Below are positions 32,433 to 40,627 of a stretch of 64,000 nucleotides of DNA, piece after piece. The DNA is from Pseudarthrobacter sp. SSS035 (GTDB lineage Bacteria > Actinomycetota > Actinomycetes > Actinomycetales > Micrococcaceae), in the NCBI RefSeq assembly GCF_023273875.1, contig NZ_CP096882.1:3100001-3164000 (forward strand), written 5' to 3'. Within the stretch, counting starts at the first letter, position 1. Each line of letters starts with the position of its first letter. The notes under the pieces are model-generated. The model was not told where the DNA came from. It was given only the letters and a program-made list of their open reading frames with translations, and did not search any database. Position numbers and translations under genes: made by a program.

Positions 32433-33806
32433 ATGACGGCAACAATCCAGGTAGGCGCCACCCAGCGCTCATCCAAGGACCTGATCAGGACTGCAGTATC
32501 CGGCTGGCTCGGAACTGCCATGGAATACATGGACTTCCAGCTCTATTCGCTGGCAGCCGCCATCATCTTCCCCAAAATCTTCTTCCCCAACTTCGACCCT
32601 GTAGTGGGCCTGCTGATCGCCTTCATGACCTACGGCGTGGGCTTCCTGGCCCGCCCGGTGGGCGCCTGGTTCTTCGGCCGCATGGGTGACCGCGTGGGCC
32701 GCAAGAAGGTCCTGGTCATCACCATCATGATGATGGGCGTGTCCACGATGCTCATCGGGTTCCTGCCCGGCTACGCCCAGATCGGCCTCGCCGCGCCGAT
32801 CATCCTCGTGTTCCTCCGCCTCGCCCAGGGCTTCGGCGCCGGCGCTGAGCTCTCCGGCGCATCGGTCATGCTGGCCGAATATGCGCCGCCGAAGAAACGC
32901 GGCCTGATCGCCTCCTTCGTCTGCCTCGGCACCAACTCCGGCACCCTTCTGGCCTCCGGCCTGTGGGTCCTGCTGACGCTCCTGCCCGAGGAAGCACTCG
33001 TGAGCTGGGGCTGGCGCCTGCCGTTCATCGCCAGCATTGGCATCACGCTTTACGCCCTCTGGATGCGCCGCAACCTGAAAGAAAGCCCCGTTTTCGAGGC
33101 CGCCCGTGCGCAGGAAATCGCCGACGCCGCTGCTGCCGCCGCCTTCGCCGCTGAGTCCGGCACCGCCGTCGGGCAGTCCGTCCCGGCCGCCAAAACCAAG
33201 CGCAAGGGCAAGGCCTTCTTCCTGGCGATGGCCCTGCGGATCGGCGAATCCGGCAACTCGGCCATGATCCAGACCTTCCTCATCGGCTACATCGTCACCG
33301 GCCTGAGCATGGACAAGAGCGTGGGCACCTTCGCGCTGCTGATCGGCTCGTTCCTCGGCTTTGCCACGGTTCCGCTGGCCGGCTGGCTCTCCGACAAGTT
33401 CGGTCGCCGCAGCATGTACCGCGCCCTGTCCGGCTTCCAGATGTGCTTCGCCATCCCGGCCCTGCTGATGATGCAGTCCCGCGACCCGTTCCTCGTCTCG
33501 CTGGCCCTGATCATCGGCCTGTCCGTCTCCGTGCTGGGCATGTTCTCGGTCCAGTCCGCCTACGTGAACGAACTCTTCGGCTCCCGCAACCGCTACACCC
33601 AGCTGGCTATGGCCAAGGAAATCGGCGGTGTGCTATCCGGCGGCCTGGCTCCTATCATCGCCGCCGGCCTGCTGGCCCTGTTCACCAATTCCTGGTGGCC
33701 GGTGGCCGGAATGATGGTCCTTTACTCCGCCATCGCTTTTGTGGCCACGTTCTTCGCCCCTGAAACCAAGGGACGCGACCTGACCCTCGTGGAGGACGCC
33801 GTATGA
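32433..33806 (+). CDS. MHS-family (MFS) metabolite:H+ symporter
   Basis: A 457-residue major facilitator of the metabolite:H+ symporter group, which carries organic and sugar acids. The N-terminus AVSGWLGTAMEYMDFQLYSL and loop GRMGDRVGRKKVL are diagnostic, and a long central loop is present after helix 6. The ATG at 32433 has GAGGGG 5 bases upstream. It overlaps the following dehydrogenase by ATGA, so the two are coupled; a sugar acid such as L-idonate is the inferred substrate. A paralogue lies at 56002-57378. Confidence 0.9.
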   Translation: MTATIQVGATQRSSKDLIRTAVSGWLGTAMEYMDFQLYSLAAAIIFPKIFFPNFDPVVGLLIAFMTYGVGFLARPVGAWFFGRMGDRVGRKKVLVITIMMMGVSTMLIGFLPGYAQIGLAAPIILVFLRLAQGFGAGAELSGASVMLAEYAPPKKRGLIASFVCLGTNSGTLLASGLWVLLTLLPEEALVSWGWRLPFIASIGITLYALWMRRNLKESPVFEAARAQEIADAAAAAAFAAESGTAVGQSVPAAKTKRKGKAFFLAMALRIGESGNSAMIQTFLIGYIVTGLSMDKSVGTFALLIGSFLGFATVPLAGWLSDKFGRRSMYRALSGFQMCFAIPALLMMQSRDPFLVSLALIIGLSVSVLGMFSVQSAYVNELFGSRNRYTQLAMAKEIGGVLSGGLAPIIAAGLLALFTNSWWPVAGMMVLYSAIAFVATFFAPETKGRDLTLVEDAV

Positions 33807-34819
33807 AAGCCGTAGTTGTCCATTCCGCCGGAGACCTGCGCCTCGAGGACCGCACTGACCCGTCCTGCCCGGCGGGCTCGGTGATCGTCGACGTCGAATA
33901 CGGCGGGATATGCGGCTCGGACCTGCACTACGTCGCCCACGGCGCCTCCGGGCTGAGCCTCCTGGCCGACCCCATGGTGCTGGGCCATGAGGTGGCCGGC
34001 CGGATTTCCCTTCTGGGTGACGGCGTCATTGGCTTCGCAGTGGGCGAAGCCGTGACCGTCCACCCGGCCGTGTACTGCGGCGACTGCACCGACTGTCTCG
34101 CCGGACGCACCAACCTCTGCCCGCAGGTTACGTACTACGGCAGCGCCGCGCACCGGCCGCACACGGACGGCGCCTTCGCCTCCCGCAAGGCCGTCCCGGC
34201 GGGCCAGCTCCGGCGCCTGCCCGACGGCGTCACCACCCGGCAGGCCGCCGTCGCCGAGCCGCTCGCTGTGGCGATCCACGCCGTCGGCCGGGCCGGCAGC
34301 CTCGCCGGCAAGGACGTTCTGGTCAACGGCGCCGGGCCCATCGGCGCGCTGCTGGTGGCCGCCGCCCGGCGCGCCGGCGCGGCCAGCGTCGTCGCCAGTG
34401 ACCTCTCGGAGACTTCGCTGGCGATCGCCAAGCGGATGGGAGCCGACGGCGTTGTGCTGGTGGGTTCCGGCGCGCAGCTTCCCGAGGTGGATGTTGCGTT
34501 CGAGGCCTCCGGCGCTGCCCGTGCCCTGGGCGGTGTCCTCGCGGCCGTGCGCCGCGGCGGCGTCGTGGTCCAGGTGGGCAACCTGCCAGCCGGTCCCGTG
34601 ACGGCCGAGCTCGCCGCACTCGTTTTCCGGGAGATTGATTACCGCGGGACCTTCCGTTTCGCGGACGAACTGGATGACGCCCTCGCGTACCTGGCGGACG
34701 GGCTGGACGTTGAGCCGCTGCTGACGCACACGTTCGACGCCGGTGACGTGGCCGAGGCGTTTGCCGTGGCTTCGGACCGCCGGACGGGCTCGTCGAAAGT
34801 CCTTCTCAAGTTTGTCTGA
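33803..34819 (+). CDS. Zinc-dependent L-idonate 5-dehydrogenase-like protein
   Basis: A 338-residue medium-chain alcohol dehydrogenase. Catalytic zinc ligands appear in GGICGSDLHY and GHEVAG, the structural zinc lobe in CGDCTDCLAGRTNLC, and the nucleotide-binding fold in VLVNGAGPIGALLV. The closest functional group by sequence style is L-idonate 5-dehydrogenase, which makes 5-ketogluconate. Co-translation with an MHS transporter and a divergent GntR regulator fits a small sugar-acid utilisation unit. Sorbitol- or threonine-type specificity cannot be excluded. Confidence 0.82.
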   Translation: MKAVVVHSAGDLRLEDRTDPSCPAGSVIVDVEYGGICGSDLHYVAHGASGLSLLADPMVLGHEVAGRISLLGDGVIGFAVGEAVTVHPAVYCGDCTDCLAGRTNLCPQVTYYGSAAHRPHTDGAFASRKAVPAGQLRRLPDGVTTRQAAVAEPLAVAIHAVGRAGSLAGKDVLVNGAGPIGALLVAAARRAGAASVVASDLSETSLAIAKRMGADGVVLVGSGAQLPEVDVAFEASGAARALGGVLAAVRRGGVVVQVGNLPAGPVTAELAALVFREIDYRGTFRFADELDDALAYLADGLDVEPLLTHTFDAGDVAEAFAVASDRRTGSSKVLLKFV

Positions 34820-34828
34820 GACAATTGC

Positions 34829-35608
34829 ATGGTGAACCGAGCATCCTTGGAAAAGCGTCCGGACGAAGTAGCCACGATGTTTGACGACGTCGCACCTAAG
34901 TACGACGTCGTCAACGATGTCCTCTCCATGGGGCAAACCCGCCGTTGGCGCAGGATCGTGGTGGACGCCATGGACATGAAGCGGGGCCAGCGGGTGCTGG
35001 ACCTGGCCGCGGGAACCGGCACCTCCAGCGAGCCATATGCCGATGCAGGCATAGATGTCATCGCCTGCGATTTCTCCCTCGGCATGCTCAAGGTGGGCAA
35101 GCGCCGCCGCCCGGACATCAACTTCGTTGCCGGCGACGCCACCAACCTGCCGTTCGCGGACAACAGCTTCGACGCCAGCACCATTTCGTTCGGCCTCCGA
35201 AATGTCAATGAGCCCAAGAAGGCGCTGGCCGAGATGCTCCGCGTCACCAAGCCCGGCGGCAAGCTGGTCATCGCCGAGTTTTCCCAGCCCGTGGTGCCGC
35301 TGTGGCGCACCATGTATACGGAATACCTCATGCGGGCCTTGCCGGCCATCGCTGTCAAGGTGGCCTCCAACCCGGACGCCTACGTCTACCTCGCCGAATC
35401 CATCCGCGCCTGGCCGGACCAGGACCACCTGGCCGCCTGGCTGCAGGAATCCGGCTGGGAAAAGGTCACGTACCGCAACCTGACCGGCGGGATCGTGGCC
35501 GTGCACCGTGCCACGAAGCCGCTGGAATCCACGCCGGAGGGCGCAGCGGAGGCCATCGCCGCGCACAAGGGCCCCGTGGCCAAACTCCGACGAAACATCC
35601 AGCGCTGA
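34829..35608 (+). CDS. menG: Demethylmenaquinone methyltransferase
   Basis: A 259-residue SAM-dependent C-methyltransferase (UbiE/MenG) for the last step of menaquinone synthesis. It has the family N-terminus DEVATMFDDVAPKYDVVNDV, SAM motif VLDLAAGTGTSS and post-motif GDATNLPFADNSFD. The GTG at 34832, two codons into this frame, aligns better with other MenG proteins and sits 6 bases after GACAAT, so it may be the true leaderless start. It is followed 3 bases later by a geranylgeranyl-reductase-like gene and then a polyprenyl synthase, forming a quinone operon. Confidence 0.93.
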   Translation: MVNRASLEKRPDEVATMFDDVAPKYDVVNDVLSMGQTRRWRRIVVDAMDMKRGQRVLDLAAGTGTSSEPYADAGIDVIACDFSLGMLKVGKRRRPDINFVAGDATNLPFADNSFDASTISFGLRNVNEPKKALAEMLRVTKPGGKLVIAEFSQPVVPLWRTMYTEYLMRALPAIAVKVASNPDAYVYLAESIRAWPDQDHLAAWLQESGWEKVTYRNLTGGIVAVHRATKPLESTPEGAAEAIAAHKGPVAKLRRNIQR

Positions 35609-35611
35609 CCT

Positions 35612-36943
35612 GTGAATGTTCTGATTGTCGGCGCGGGGCCAGCCGGTTCCACCGCCGCGTATTACCTTGCCAAGGCCGGCATCAGCGTGACCGTCCTGGA
35701 GAAAACCAGCTTCCCGCGCGAGAAGGTCTGTGGTGACGGCCTCACTCCGCGGGCGGTCCGCGAAATCCAGAAGCTCGGCCTGCCGCACCCTGAAGCCGAC
35801 GGCTGGCGCCGGAACAAGGGCCTCCGCCTCATTGCCGGCGGCCGCACCATCGAACTGCCTTGGCCCGAGGTCTCCGACTTCCCGCAGTACGGCCTGATCC
35901 GCACCCGCCTGGGCTTCGACGAGGAACTGGCCCGCCACGCCCAGGCCGCCGGCGCCGAAATCCTCGAGCGGCACAGCGTCACCGAAGCCCTGCGGTCTGA
36001 AGACGGCCGCGTGACCGGTGTCCGCGCAGCGCTCCTGGACGAGTCCGGACGCAAGACGGGGGAGTCACGCGACTTCAGCGCCGACGTCGTACTCGCCGCA
36101 GACGGCAACTCCACGCGAACCGCCGTGTCGCTGGGCATCCACAAGCGCGACGACCGCCCCCTCGGCGTCGCCGTCCGCACCTACTTCACGTCCCCCCGGC
36201 ACGATGACGACTGGATGGAAGGCTGGCTGGAGCTCCCCGGCCGCGACGGAAAACTGCTCCCCGGCTACGGCTGGGTGTTCGGCGTCGGCGACGGCACGTC
36301 CAACGTGGGCCTCGGCATCCTGAACTCATCCAAGGAATTCGGCAAGCTCGACTACAAGCAGGTCCTGCGCGAATGGACCGCCGCCATGCCCGTCGAATGG
36401 GGCTTCACCCCGGAGAACCAGGTGGGCGAAATCCGCGGCGCCGCGTTGCCCATGGGCTTCAACCGCACCCCGCACTACTCGCCCGGCCTCCTGCTCCTGG
36501 GCGACGCCGGCGGCATGGTCTCCCCGTTCAACGGCGAGGGCATCTCCTACGCGATGGAATCGGCACGGTTCGCGGCGGAGTTCATCATTGACGCGTCCGC
36601 CCGTTCCTCTGCTGCGGGGGCAATGTACGACGCCGACGCGCACCTCGCGGGGTACGCGGACTATGTGCGGGGCCAATGGGGATCGCACTTCACGCTGGGA
36701 CGGGCATTTGCCGCGCTGATCGGAAAACCCGCCGTCATGAAGCTCGCGCTGCGGACCGGGATGCCCATTCCCGTGCTCATGCGCTTTGTGGTGCGGCTGC
36801 TCGCAAACCTGACCGACCCGGCCGCGAAAGGCTTCGAGGACCGGGTTATCCGCGTCCTGGAATCGCTGGTTCCCGCCACCTCCAACACCCCACCGGCAAC
36901 GAACCAGCGGTATCCGCAACAAAAAGTTAGGGTTAACCAGTGA
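35612..36943 (+). CDS. Geranylgeranyl-reductase family protein, MenJ-like
   Basis: A 443-residue FAD flavoprotein. The Rossmann motif is VGAGPAGSTAAYYLAKAG at the N-terminus, the second FAD contact is LLGDAGGMVSPFNGEGI, and a hydrophobic C-terminal region faces the membrane. Members of this family saturate isoprenoid double bonds. Placed between menG and a long-chain polyprenyl synthase, it most likely reduces one isoprene unit of menaquinone, as MenJ does in mycobacteria; Arthrobacter species are known for MK-9(H2). The initiator is a GTG 3 bases after menG. Confidence 0.85.
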   Translation: MNVLIVGAGPAGSTAAYYLAKAGISVTVLEKTSFPREKVCGDGLTPRAVREIQKLGLPHPEADGWRRNKGLRLIAGGRTIELPWPEVSDFPQYGLIRTRLGFDEELARHAQAAGAEILERHSVTEALRSEDGRVTGVRAALLDESGRKTGESRDFSADVVLAADGNSTRTAVSLGIHKRDDRPLGVAVRTYFTSPRHDDDWMEGWLELPGRDGKLLPGYGWVFGVGDGTSNVGLGILNSSKEFGKLDYKQVLREWTAAMPVEWGFTPENQVGEIRGAALPMGFNRTPHYSPGLLLLGDAGGMVSPFNGEGISYAMESARFAAEFIIDASARSSAAGAMYDADAHLAGYADYVRGQWGSHFTLGRAFAALIGKPAVMKLALRTGMPIPVLMRFVVRLLANLTDPAAKGFEDRVIRVLESLVPATSNTPPATNQRYPQQKVRVNQ

Positions 36944-38040
36944 CTAACTCCGCAGACCACAGCTGGACGCACGCCGGGCACGGCCTGCCGGACTCCGAAC
37001 CCAGCCTCAATACCACTGCCATTGCCACGGGACTGCAGCTGCCCGCAGGCTTTGCGGCCATCGCGGAGGACGCCGAGCTGGGCCCCGCCATCACCAACAA
37101 CCTGGCGCGGGTGGAAAAGAAGCTGCGCGAAGCCATTGCCAACTCGGACCCCCTGGCTGACGCAACGTCGCGTCACCTCGTGGAAGCCGGCGGCAAGCGC
37201 ATCCGGCCGCTGCTGACGCTGCTGTGCGCCCACCTTGGCGACGCCTCGCTTCCCGCCGTGGTGCAGGCGGCCGTGGTGGTGGAACTGACCCACCTGGCAA
37301 CTCTGTACCACGACGACGTCATGGACTCGGCCCCGTTCCGCCGCGGCGCCCCCACGGCCCACGAGGTCTGGGGAAACTCCGTGGCTGTCCTCACCGGCGA
37401 CCTCATCTTTGCCCGCGCGTCCATCCTGGTGTCCGAGCTTGGTTCCCGGGCGCTGGGCATCCAGGCCCGGACGTTCGAGCGGCTGTGCCTGGGCCAACTG
37501 CACGAGACTGTAGGCCCGCGTCCGGACGAGGATCCGGTGGAGCACTACCTGTCCGTCATCGCGGACAAGACCGGTTCCCTGGTGGCCGCCTCCGGCCAGC
37601 TCGGTGCCATCTTCGCCGGTGCCGACGAGGCTTACGAGGACCTCCTGGTGGAGTACGGCGAGAAGGTGGGCGTGGCCTTCCAGCTCGCCGACGACGTCAT
37701 TGATGTCACCGGCGTCAAGGTGAAGTCCGGCAAGTCCCCAGGCACGGATCTCCGCGAGGGTGTGCCCACGCTGCCCGTTCTGTTCCTGCGGCGCGATGCT
37801 GCGGCCGGTGACCAGTCCGCCGTCGAACTCTTGAAGCTCATTGATGGGGACCTGACCTCCGACGCTGCCTTGGCTGCCGCCGTGGCCGGGCTCCGCGAGC
37901 ACCCCGTCACCGCTGAGTCCTGGGTGGTTGCCCGCCGCTGGGCCGACGAAGCCATTGCCGCACTGGCGCCGCTTCCTGAGGGTGTTGTGAAGTCCTCGCT
38001 GTCCAACTTCGCCCTGGCTGTGGTGGACCGCGCCAGCTGA
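36940..38040 (+). CDS. Long-chain polyprenyl diphosphate synthase
   Basis: A 366-residue all-trans isoprenyl diphosphate synthase that makes the menaquinone side chain. Both aspartate-rich regions are present: LYHDDVMDSA (DDxxD) with RRGAPT after it, and ADDVIDVTG near residue 250. GGKRIRPLL binds pyrophosphate. The residues before the first DDxxD are small, consistent with a long product such as nonaprenyl. It overlaps the reductase gene by GTGA. About 60 extra residues precede the usual N-terminus. Confidence 0.9.
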   Translation: MTNSADHSWTHAGHGLPDSEPSLNTTAIATGLQLPAGFAAIAEDAELGPAITNNLARVEKKLREAIANSDPLADATSRHLVEAGGKRIRPLLTLLCAHLGDASLPAVVQAAVVVELTHLATLYHDDVMDSAPFRRGAPTAHEVWGNSVAVLTGDLIFARASILVSELGSRALGIQARTFERLCLGQLHETVGPRPDEDPVEHYLSVIADKTGSLVAASGQLGAIFAGADEAYEDLLVEYGEKVGVAFQLADDVIDVTGVKVKSGKSPGTDLREGVPTLPVLFLRRDAAAGDQSAVELLKLIDGDLTSDAALAAAVAGLREHPVTAESWVVARRWADEAIAALAPLPEGVVKSSLSNFALAVVDRAS

Positions 38041-38106
38041 TTCTCTTCTTTGGGAGCGGGGCCTCGGCGGGGTGAACCTGGCCGGGGCCCTCGCTCGTTA
38101 AATGCA

Positions 38107-38162
38107 ATAGCCCCGGTTCTCAGCAACGTTACGAGTCACACGTTGCGTCGAACCGGGGCTAT
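38107..38162. terminator. Strong stem-loop downstream of the quinone operon
   Basis: Arms 38107-38129 and 38140-38162 pair over 23 bp with one 3-base internal mismatch; the outer 13 bp (ATAGCCCCGGTTC) are perfect. It stands 66 bases after the polyprenyl synthase stop. It is not followed by a clear T-run. Confidence 0.7.
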
Positions 38163-38292
38163 ATCTCCGTTCGCATCAGACCCGCCGGAGGCGTTTAGCG
38201 GATCCGTGAACAGTCTATGACAGGTTTGTCACAGGATGCAAACCTGCTGTTACTGCGCGTGTCACATCCCTCCCGTCCTGCTCCATCTCCTT

Positions 38293-38371
38293 CGTGGGGC
38301 ACATTGAGGCATCCGAGGGCCCTTCCGGGCTGCAGAGACGGCGTGTCCGAGTCGCAGTGCCCCACGACGGC
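38293..38371. repeat. GGGGCAC-family palindrome upstream of the DUF559 gene
   Basis: A perfect 10-bp outer stem (CGTGGGGCAC at 38293-38302 with its complement at 38357-38366) encloses a GC-rich centre with GGGCCCTTCCGGGCTG. The outer bases belong to the family seen at 39281, 50836 and 52877. The rest of the 396-base gap between 38040 and 38436 holds a terminator and a small inverted repeat CAGGTTTG...CAAACCTG (38221-38246); I see no gene in it. Confidence 0.8.
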
Positions 38372-38435
38372 CCGGTTGTCCACATGCGGCATCTTGGGTC
38401 TGCCCTTTGCTGTGGTCCACGTGCACCGTGGAGTA

Positions 38436-39275
38436 ATGGATATTGAGACTTTTCTCGGCGCGCGGGCAGGCGTAGCCCGGGCCTCGACGCTCCGAGAGGC
38501 CGGATTTTCCCGAACTTCCCTCGACAAAGCACTGGCGGCCGGGCGAATTGTGCGGATTCGACGAGGCATCTACAGCATGCCGCGTGAGGCAGGCGTGTTA
38601 GCCCTGGCGCTTCAGCACAACGCTCTGCTGACGTGCTTGTCGGCCGCCCCCACGTACCGGCTGTGGACGCTTTATGAACCAAGTTCCGTGCACCTGAGTC
38701 CAGGGCACAAGAAGACACCGCCGGGGACGCTGACCCATGGCCGATGCCCCCACCCGCACCTTCCGTGGCTGCCAGTGGCAGGCTTGGCCGACGTCCTGAT
38801 TCATGCGTTGCGGTGCCTGCCCGACGTGGAATCGCTGGTCATGCTTCAGTGCGCAGCACAGCGGGGCGACATCAGCATGGACTTCCTGCGGCGGAAGCTC
38901 CCCGGAAACCGGAACGCCCGCGCCAGGTCCGTCCTCGACAGCGTGGTCCCCAGGGCGGATTCCATCCTGGAGGTGCTGGCCAACTACCACTTCCGGCGAG
39001 CGGGCCTCCATGTCCGAAGGCATGTTGAGCTTCCGGGAGTGGGAGAAGTGGACTTCCTTATTGAGGAGTGGCTCGTGGTGGAAACCGACGGCAGTACGCA
39101 TCTGGAACCACGGCAAGTAAAAAAGGACCGAAAGCGCAACAATGCCACAGTCATCGGCGGACGGCTTGGCCTCAGATTCGGCTATGACGACGTTGTCCAT
39201 CACCCTGAGCGGATGGTGAGCCAAGTGTTGGCGGTACTGGAGCTGTGCCGACAGGGAGCCTTCGGCGGGAGCTAA
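38436..39275 (+). CDS. AbiEi-like antitoxin N-terminal domain fused to DUF559 nuclease-like domain
   Basis: A 279-residue protein. The N-terminal 45 residues (STLREAGFSRTSLDKALAAG, then IVRIRRGIYSMP) form the winged-helix domain typical of AbiEi antitoxins. The C-terminal part (EVDFLIEEWLVVETDGSTHL, KKDRKRNNATVIGGRLGLRF) matches the DUF559 domain related to Vsr-type PD-(D/E)xK nucleases, with Asp and Glu in place. No AbiEii toxin gene is adjacent. Such orphans are common in Actinobacteria and often lie in variable spots. GGGGCAC-family palindromes stand on both sides. Confidence 0.82.
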   Translation: MDIETFLGARAGVARASTLREAGFSRTSLDKALAAGRIVRIRRGIYSMPREAGVLALALQHNALLTCLSAAPTYRLWTLYEPSSVHLSPGHKKTPPGTLTHGRCPHPHLPWLPVAGLADVLIHALRCLPDVESLVMLQCAAQRGDISMDFLRRKLPGNRNARARSVLDSVVPRADSILEVLANYHFRRAGLHVRRHVELPGVGEVDFLIEEWLVVETDGSTHLEPRQVKKDRKRNNATVIGGRLGLRFGYDDVVHHPERMVSQVLAVLELCRQGAFGGS

Positions 39276-39280
39276 GTCGC

Positions 39281-39364
39281 GCCGTCGTGGGCCACTTTGC
39301 GCGACGTAACCGGCGAAACAGGCTCGGTGCACGACGTGTTCGTGTCGAAGTGCCCCGTTTTGGC
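39281..39364. repeat. Degenerate GGGGCAC-family palindrome after the DUF559 gene
   Basis: The left arm GCCGTCGTGGGCCACTTTG (39281-39299) matches the left arm of the element at 52877 at 18 of 19 bases. The right arm (to 39364, AAGTGCCCCGT) is more diverged, so the hairpin is weak. It begins 6 bases after the DUF559 stop and faces the convergent gene at 39417. Confidence 0.72.
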
Positions 39365-39416
39365 TGAGCAAACCACAGAAGGCGGGCGGTGGAACGACAA
39401 GCCGGCAGGGAGGACC

Positions 39417-39845
39417 CTAGTTTTCTTCCTCGTCGTTGAAGGCCCACTCGAACATGTCGAAGACGAACTCGGAGAAGGTGCCTTCTTCGCTCTTCCACTG
39501 TCCGCGGGCGTTGTTGCGGCGGTACACGATGGGGTCCGGGATGCCGAGGTCGCCGACGCGGAAGCCCCAGGTGAACTGTTCTTCCTCGTCCTCGAGGAAC
39601 ATCAGGAAGCCTTCGTCATCCACTTCCAGCTCTTCGGGATCCCAGAAGTAGTGGTAGGCCTCCATGATGTCCTCGCAGCCGCCCACCGCCAGGTAGAACT
39701 CGCGGAGGACCAGGGGTACCTGGAACTGGTGTTCGGCGAGGGCCGCGTCCAGTTCGTCTGCGGGCAGGCCGTCTTCTTCCTGCCATTCGTCCTCGAGATA
39801 GGTCGGAACAAGCGCGCGGAACTTCTCGAGGAACATGTCAGTCAT
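39417..39845 (-). CDS. SMI1/KNR4-like hypothetical protein
   Basis: A 142-residue, strongly acidic soluble protein (tail FAFNDEEEN-like, WAFNDEEEN). The layout, with an amphipathic helix, then VPLVLREFYLAVGGCEDIM, DEGFLMFLEDEEE and VPDPIVYRR-like strand (IPDPIVYRR), resembles SMI1/KNR4 (SUKH) proteins, which include immunity proteins and general scaffolds. The ATG at 39845 is chosen because TAGGAT lies exactly 6 bases upstream, predicting a leaderless mRNA; an ATG at 39851 would overlap that box's spacer. No toxin gene is adjacent. Confidence 0.72.
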   Translation of the reverse strand: MTDMFLEKFRALVPTYLEDEWQEEDGLPADELDAALAEHQFQVPLVLREFYLAVGGCEDIMEAYHYFWDPEELEVDDEGFLMFLEDEEEQFTWGFRVGDLGIPDPIVYRRNNARGQWKSEEGTFSEFVFDMFEWAFNDEEEN

Positions 39846-39858
39846 GCTCATATCCTAG

Positions 39859-40566
39859 CTAACTGCGGCCTGCTCCCGAGCCGCTGCCAGCCCCATCAGC
39901 CCCACCGCCACCGGGGCCCTGTCGGTGCAAGCCGTGCACGGCGAGCGGAACATACCAGGACCGGCGCCAGGCAACCACCCGGAAAGCGAACACGACGGAC
40001 GCCACGGCGCACGCCGTCAGCACGTTGAATGCCCCGGTGACCCACAGCAGCGCGGTCAAAGCCGCCCCGCTGAAAGCCGGCAGCGCGTAGAGGTCGCGGG
40101 GGTTGAACAGTTGGGGCACCTCGTTGGCGGTGATGTCCCGCAGCAGGCCGCCGCCCACCGCGGTGGTCACGCCGAGCAGCACGGCAGCCACCGGATTCAT
40201 CCCCAGCGCCAGGGCCTTCAGCGTTCCGGTGATGCAGAACAGGGCCAGCCCGCCGGCGTCGAACAGCACCAGCAGCGAGGTGTACCGCTGCACGCTGGAG
40301 TACAGGAAATACACCAGGACGGCGGCCAGCACCGGGGGAACCAGGTAGGCAGGGTTGGAGAAGGCTGCCGGCGCGGTGTTGAGGATGATGTCGCGGATGA
40401 CGCCGCCGCCGAGGGAAACCAGGGACGCCAGCAGCAGCGAGCCCACCAGGTCGAACTGTTTCCGTGCCGCCAACAACGATCCGGAGACGGCGAAGAAGAA
40501 CACTCCGGCCAGGTCCAGCCACACCAGGTCGATGTCGAACGGCAAAGTGTCGAACGGCGATGTCAT
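39859..40566 (-). CDS. TRIC-family (UPF0126) cation channel
   Basis: A 235-residue membrane protein with about seven membrane segments made of two repeats of a three-helix unit. The repeated glycine motif is seen twice: SLGGGVIRDIILNT and AVGGGLLRDITANE. This is the bacterial trimeric intracellular cation channel family, which conducts K+ and Na+. The start at 40566 (MTSPFDTLPF) gives the usual length; an ATG at 40587 is also in frame. The C-terminus ends in a Gly/Ser-rich tail. It is divergent from the sirohydrochlorin chelatase gene. Confidence 0.88.
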   Translation of the reverse strand: MTSPFDTLPFDIDLVWLDLAGVFFFAVSGSLLAARKQFDLVGSLLLASLVSLGGGVIRDIILNTAPAAFSNPAYLVPPVLAAVLVYFLYSSVQRYTSLLVLFDAGGLALFCITGTLKALALGMNPVAAVLLGVTTAVGGGLLRDITANEVPQLFNPRDLYALPAFSGAALTALLWVTGAFNVLTACAVASVVFAFRVVAWRRSWYVPLAVHGLHRQGPGGGGADGAGSGSGAGRS

Positions 40567-40614
40567 GTGGCGTCCCGGCGGTTTCATGGTGGGCGGACAG
40601 GGCGGCTCCAACGT

Positions 40615-40620
40615 TACGCT
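40615..40620 (+). promoter_or_regulatory. -10 element of a predicted leaderless promoter (CbiX-like gene)
   Basis: TACGCT ends 7 bases before the ATG at 40628, with no ribosome binding site between them. Confidence 0.5.
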
Positions 40621-40627
40621 AGCCCCT

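Noticed and set aside
33722..35974. A 750-codon minus-strand open frame across the dehydrogenase and menG
   Set aside because: It runs antisense to well-recognised genes with all catalytic motifs and shows no domain of its own.
38221..38246. CAGGTTTG...CAAACCTG inverted repeat considered as an attachment site or small RNA
   Set aside because: The arms are only 8 bp and nothing around it supports an integrase or a transcript.
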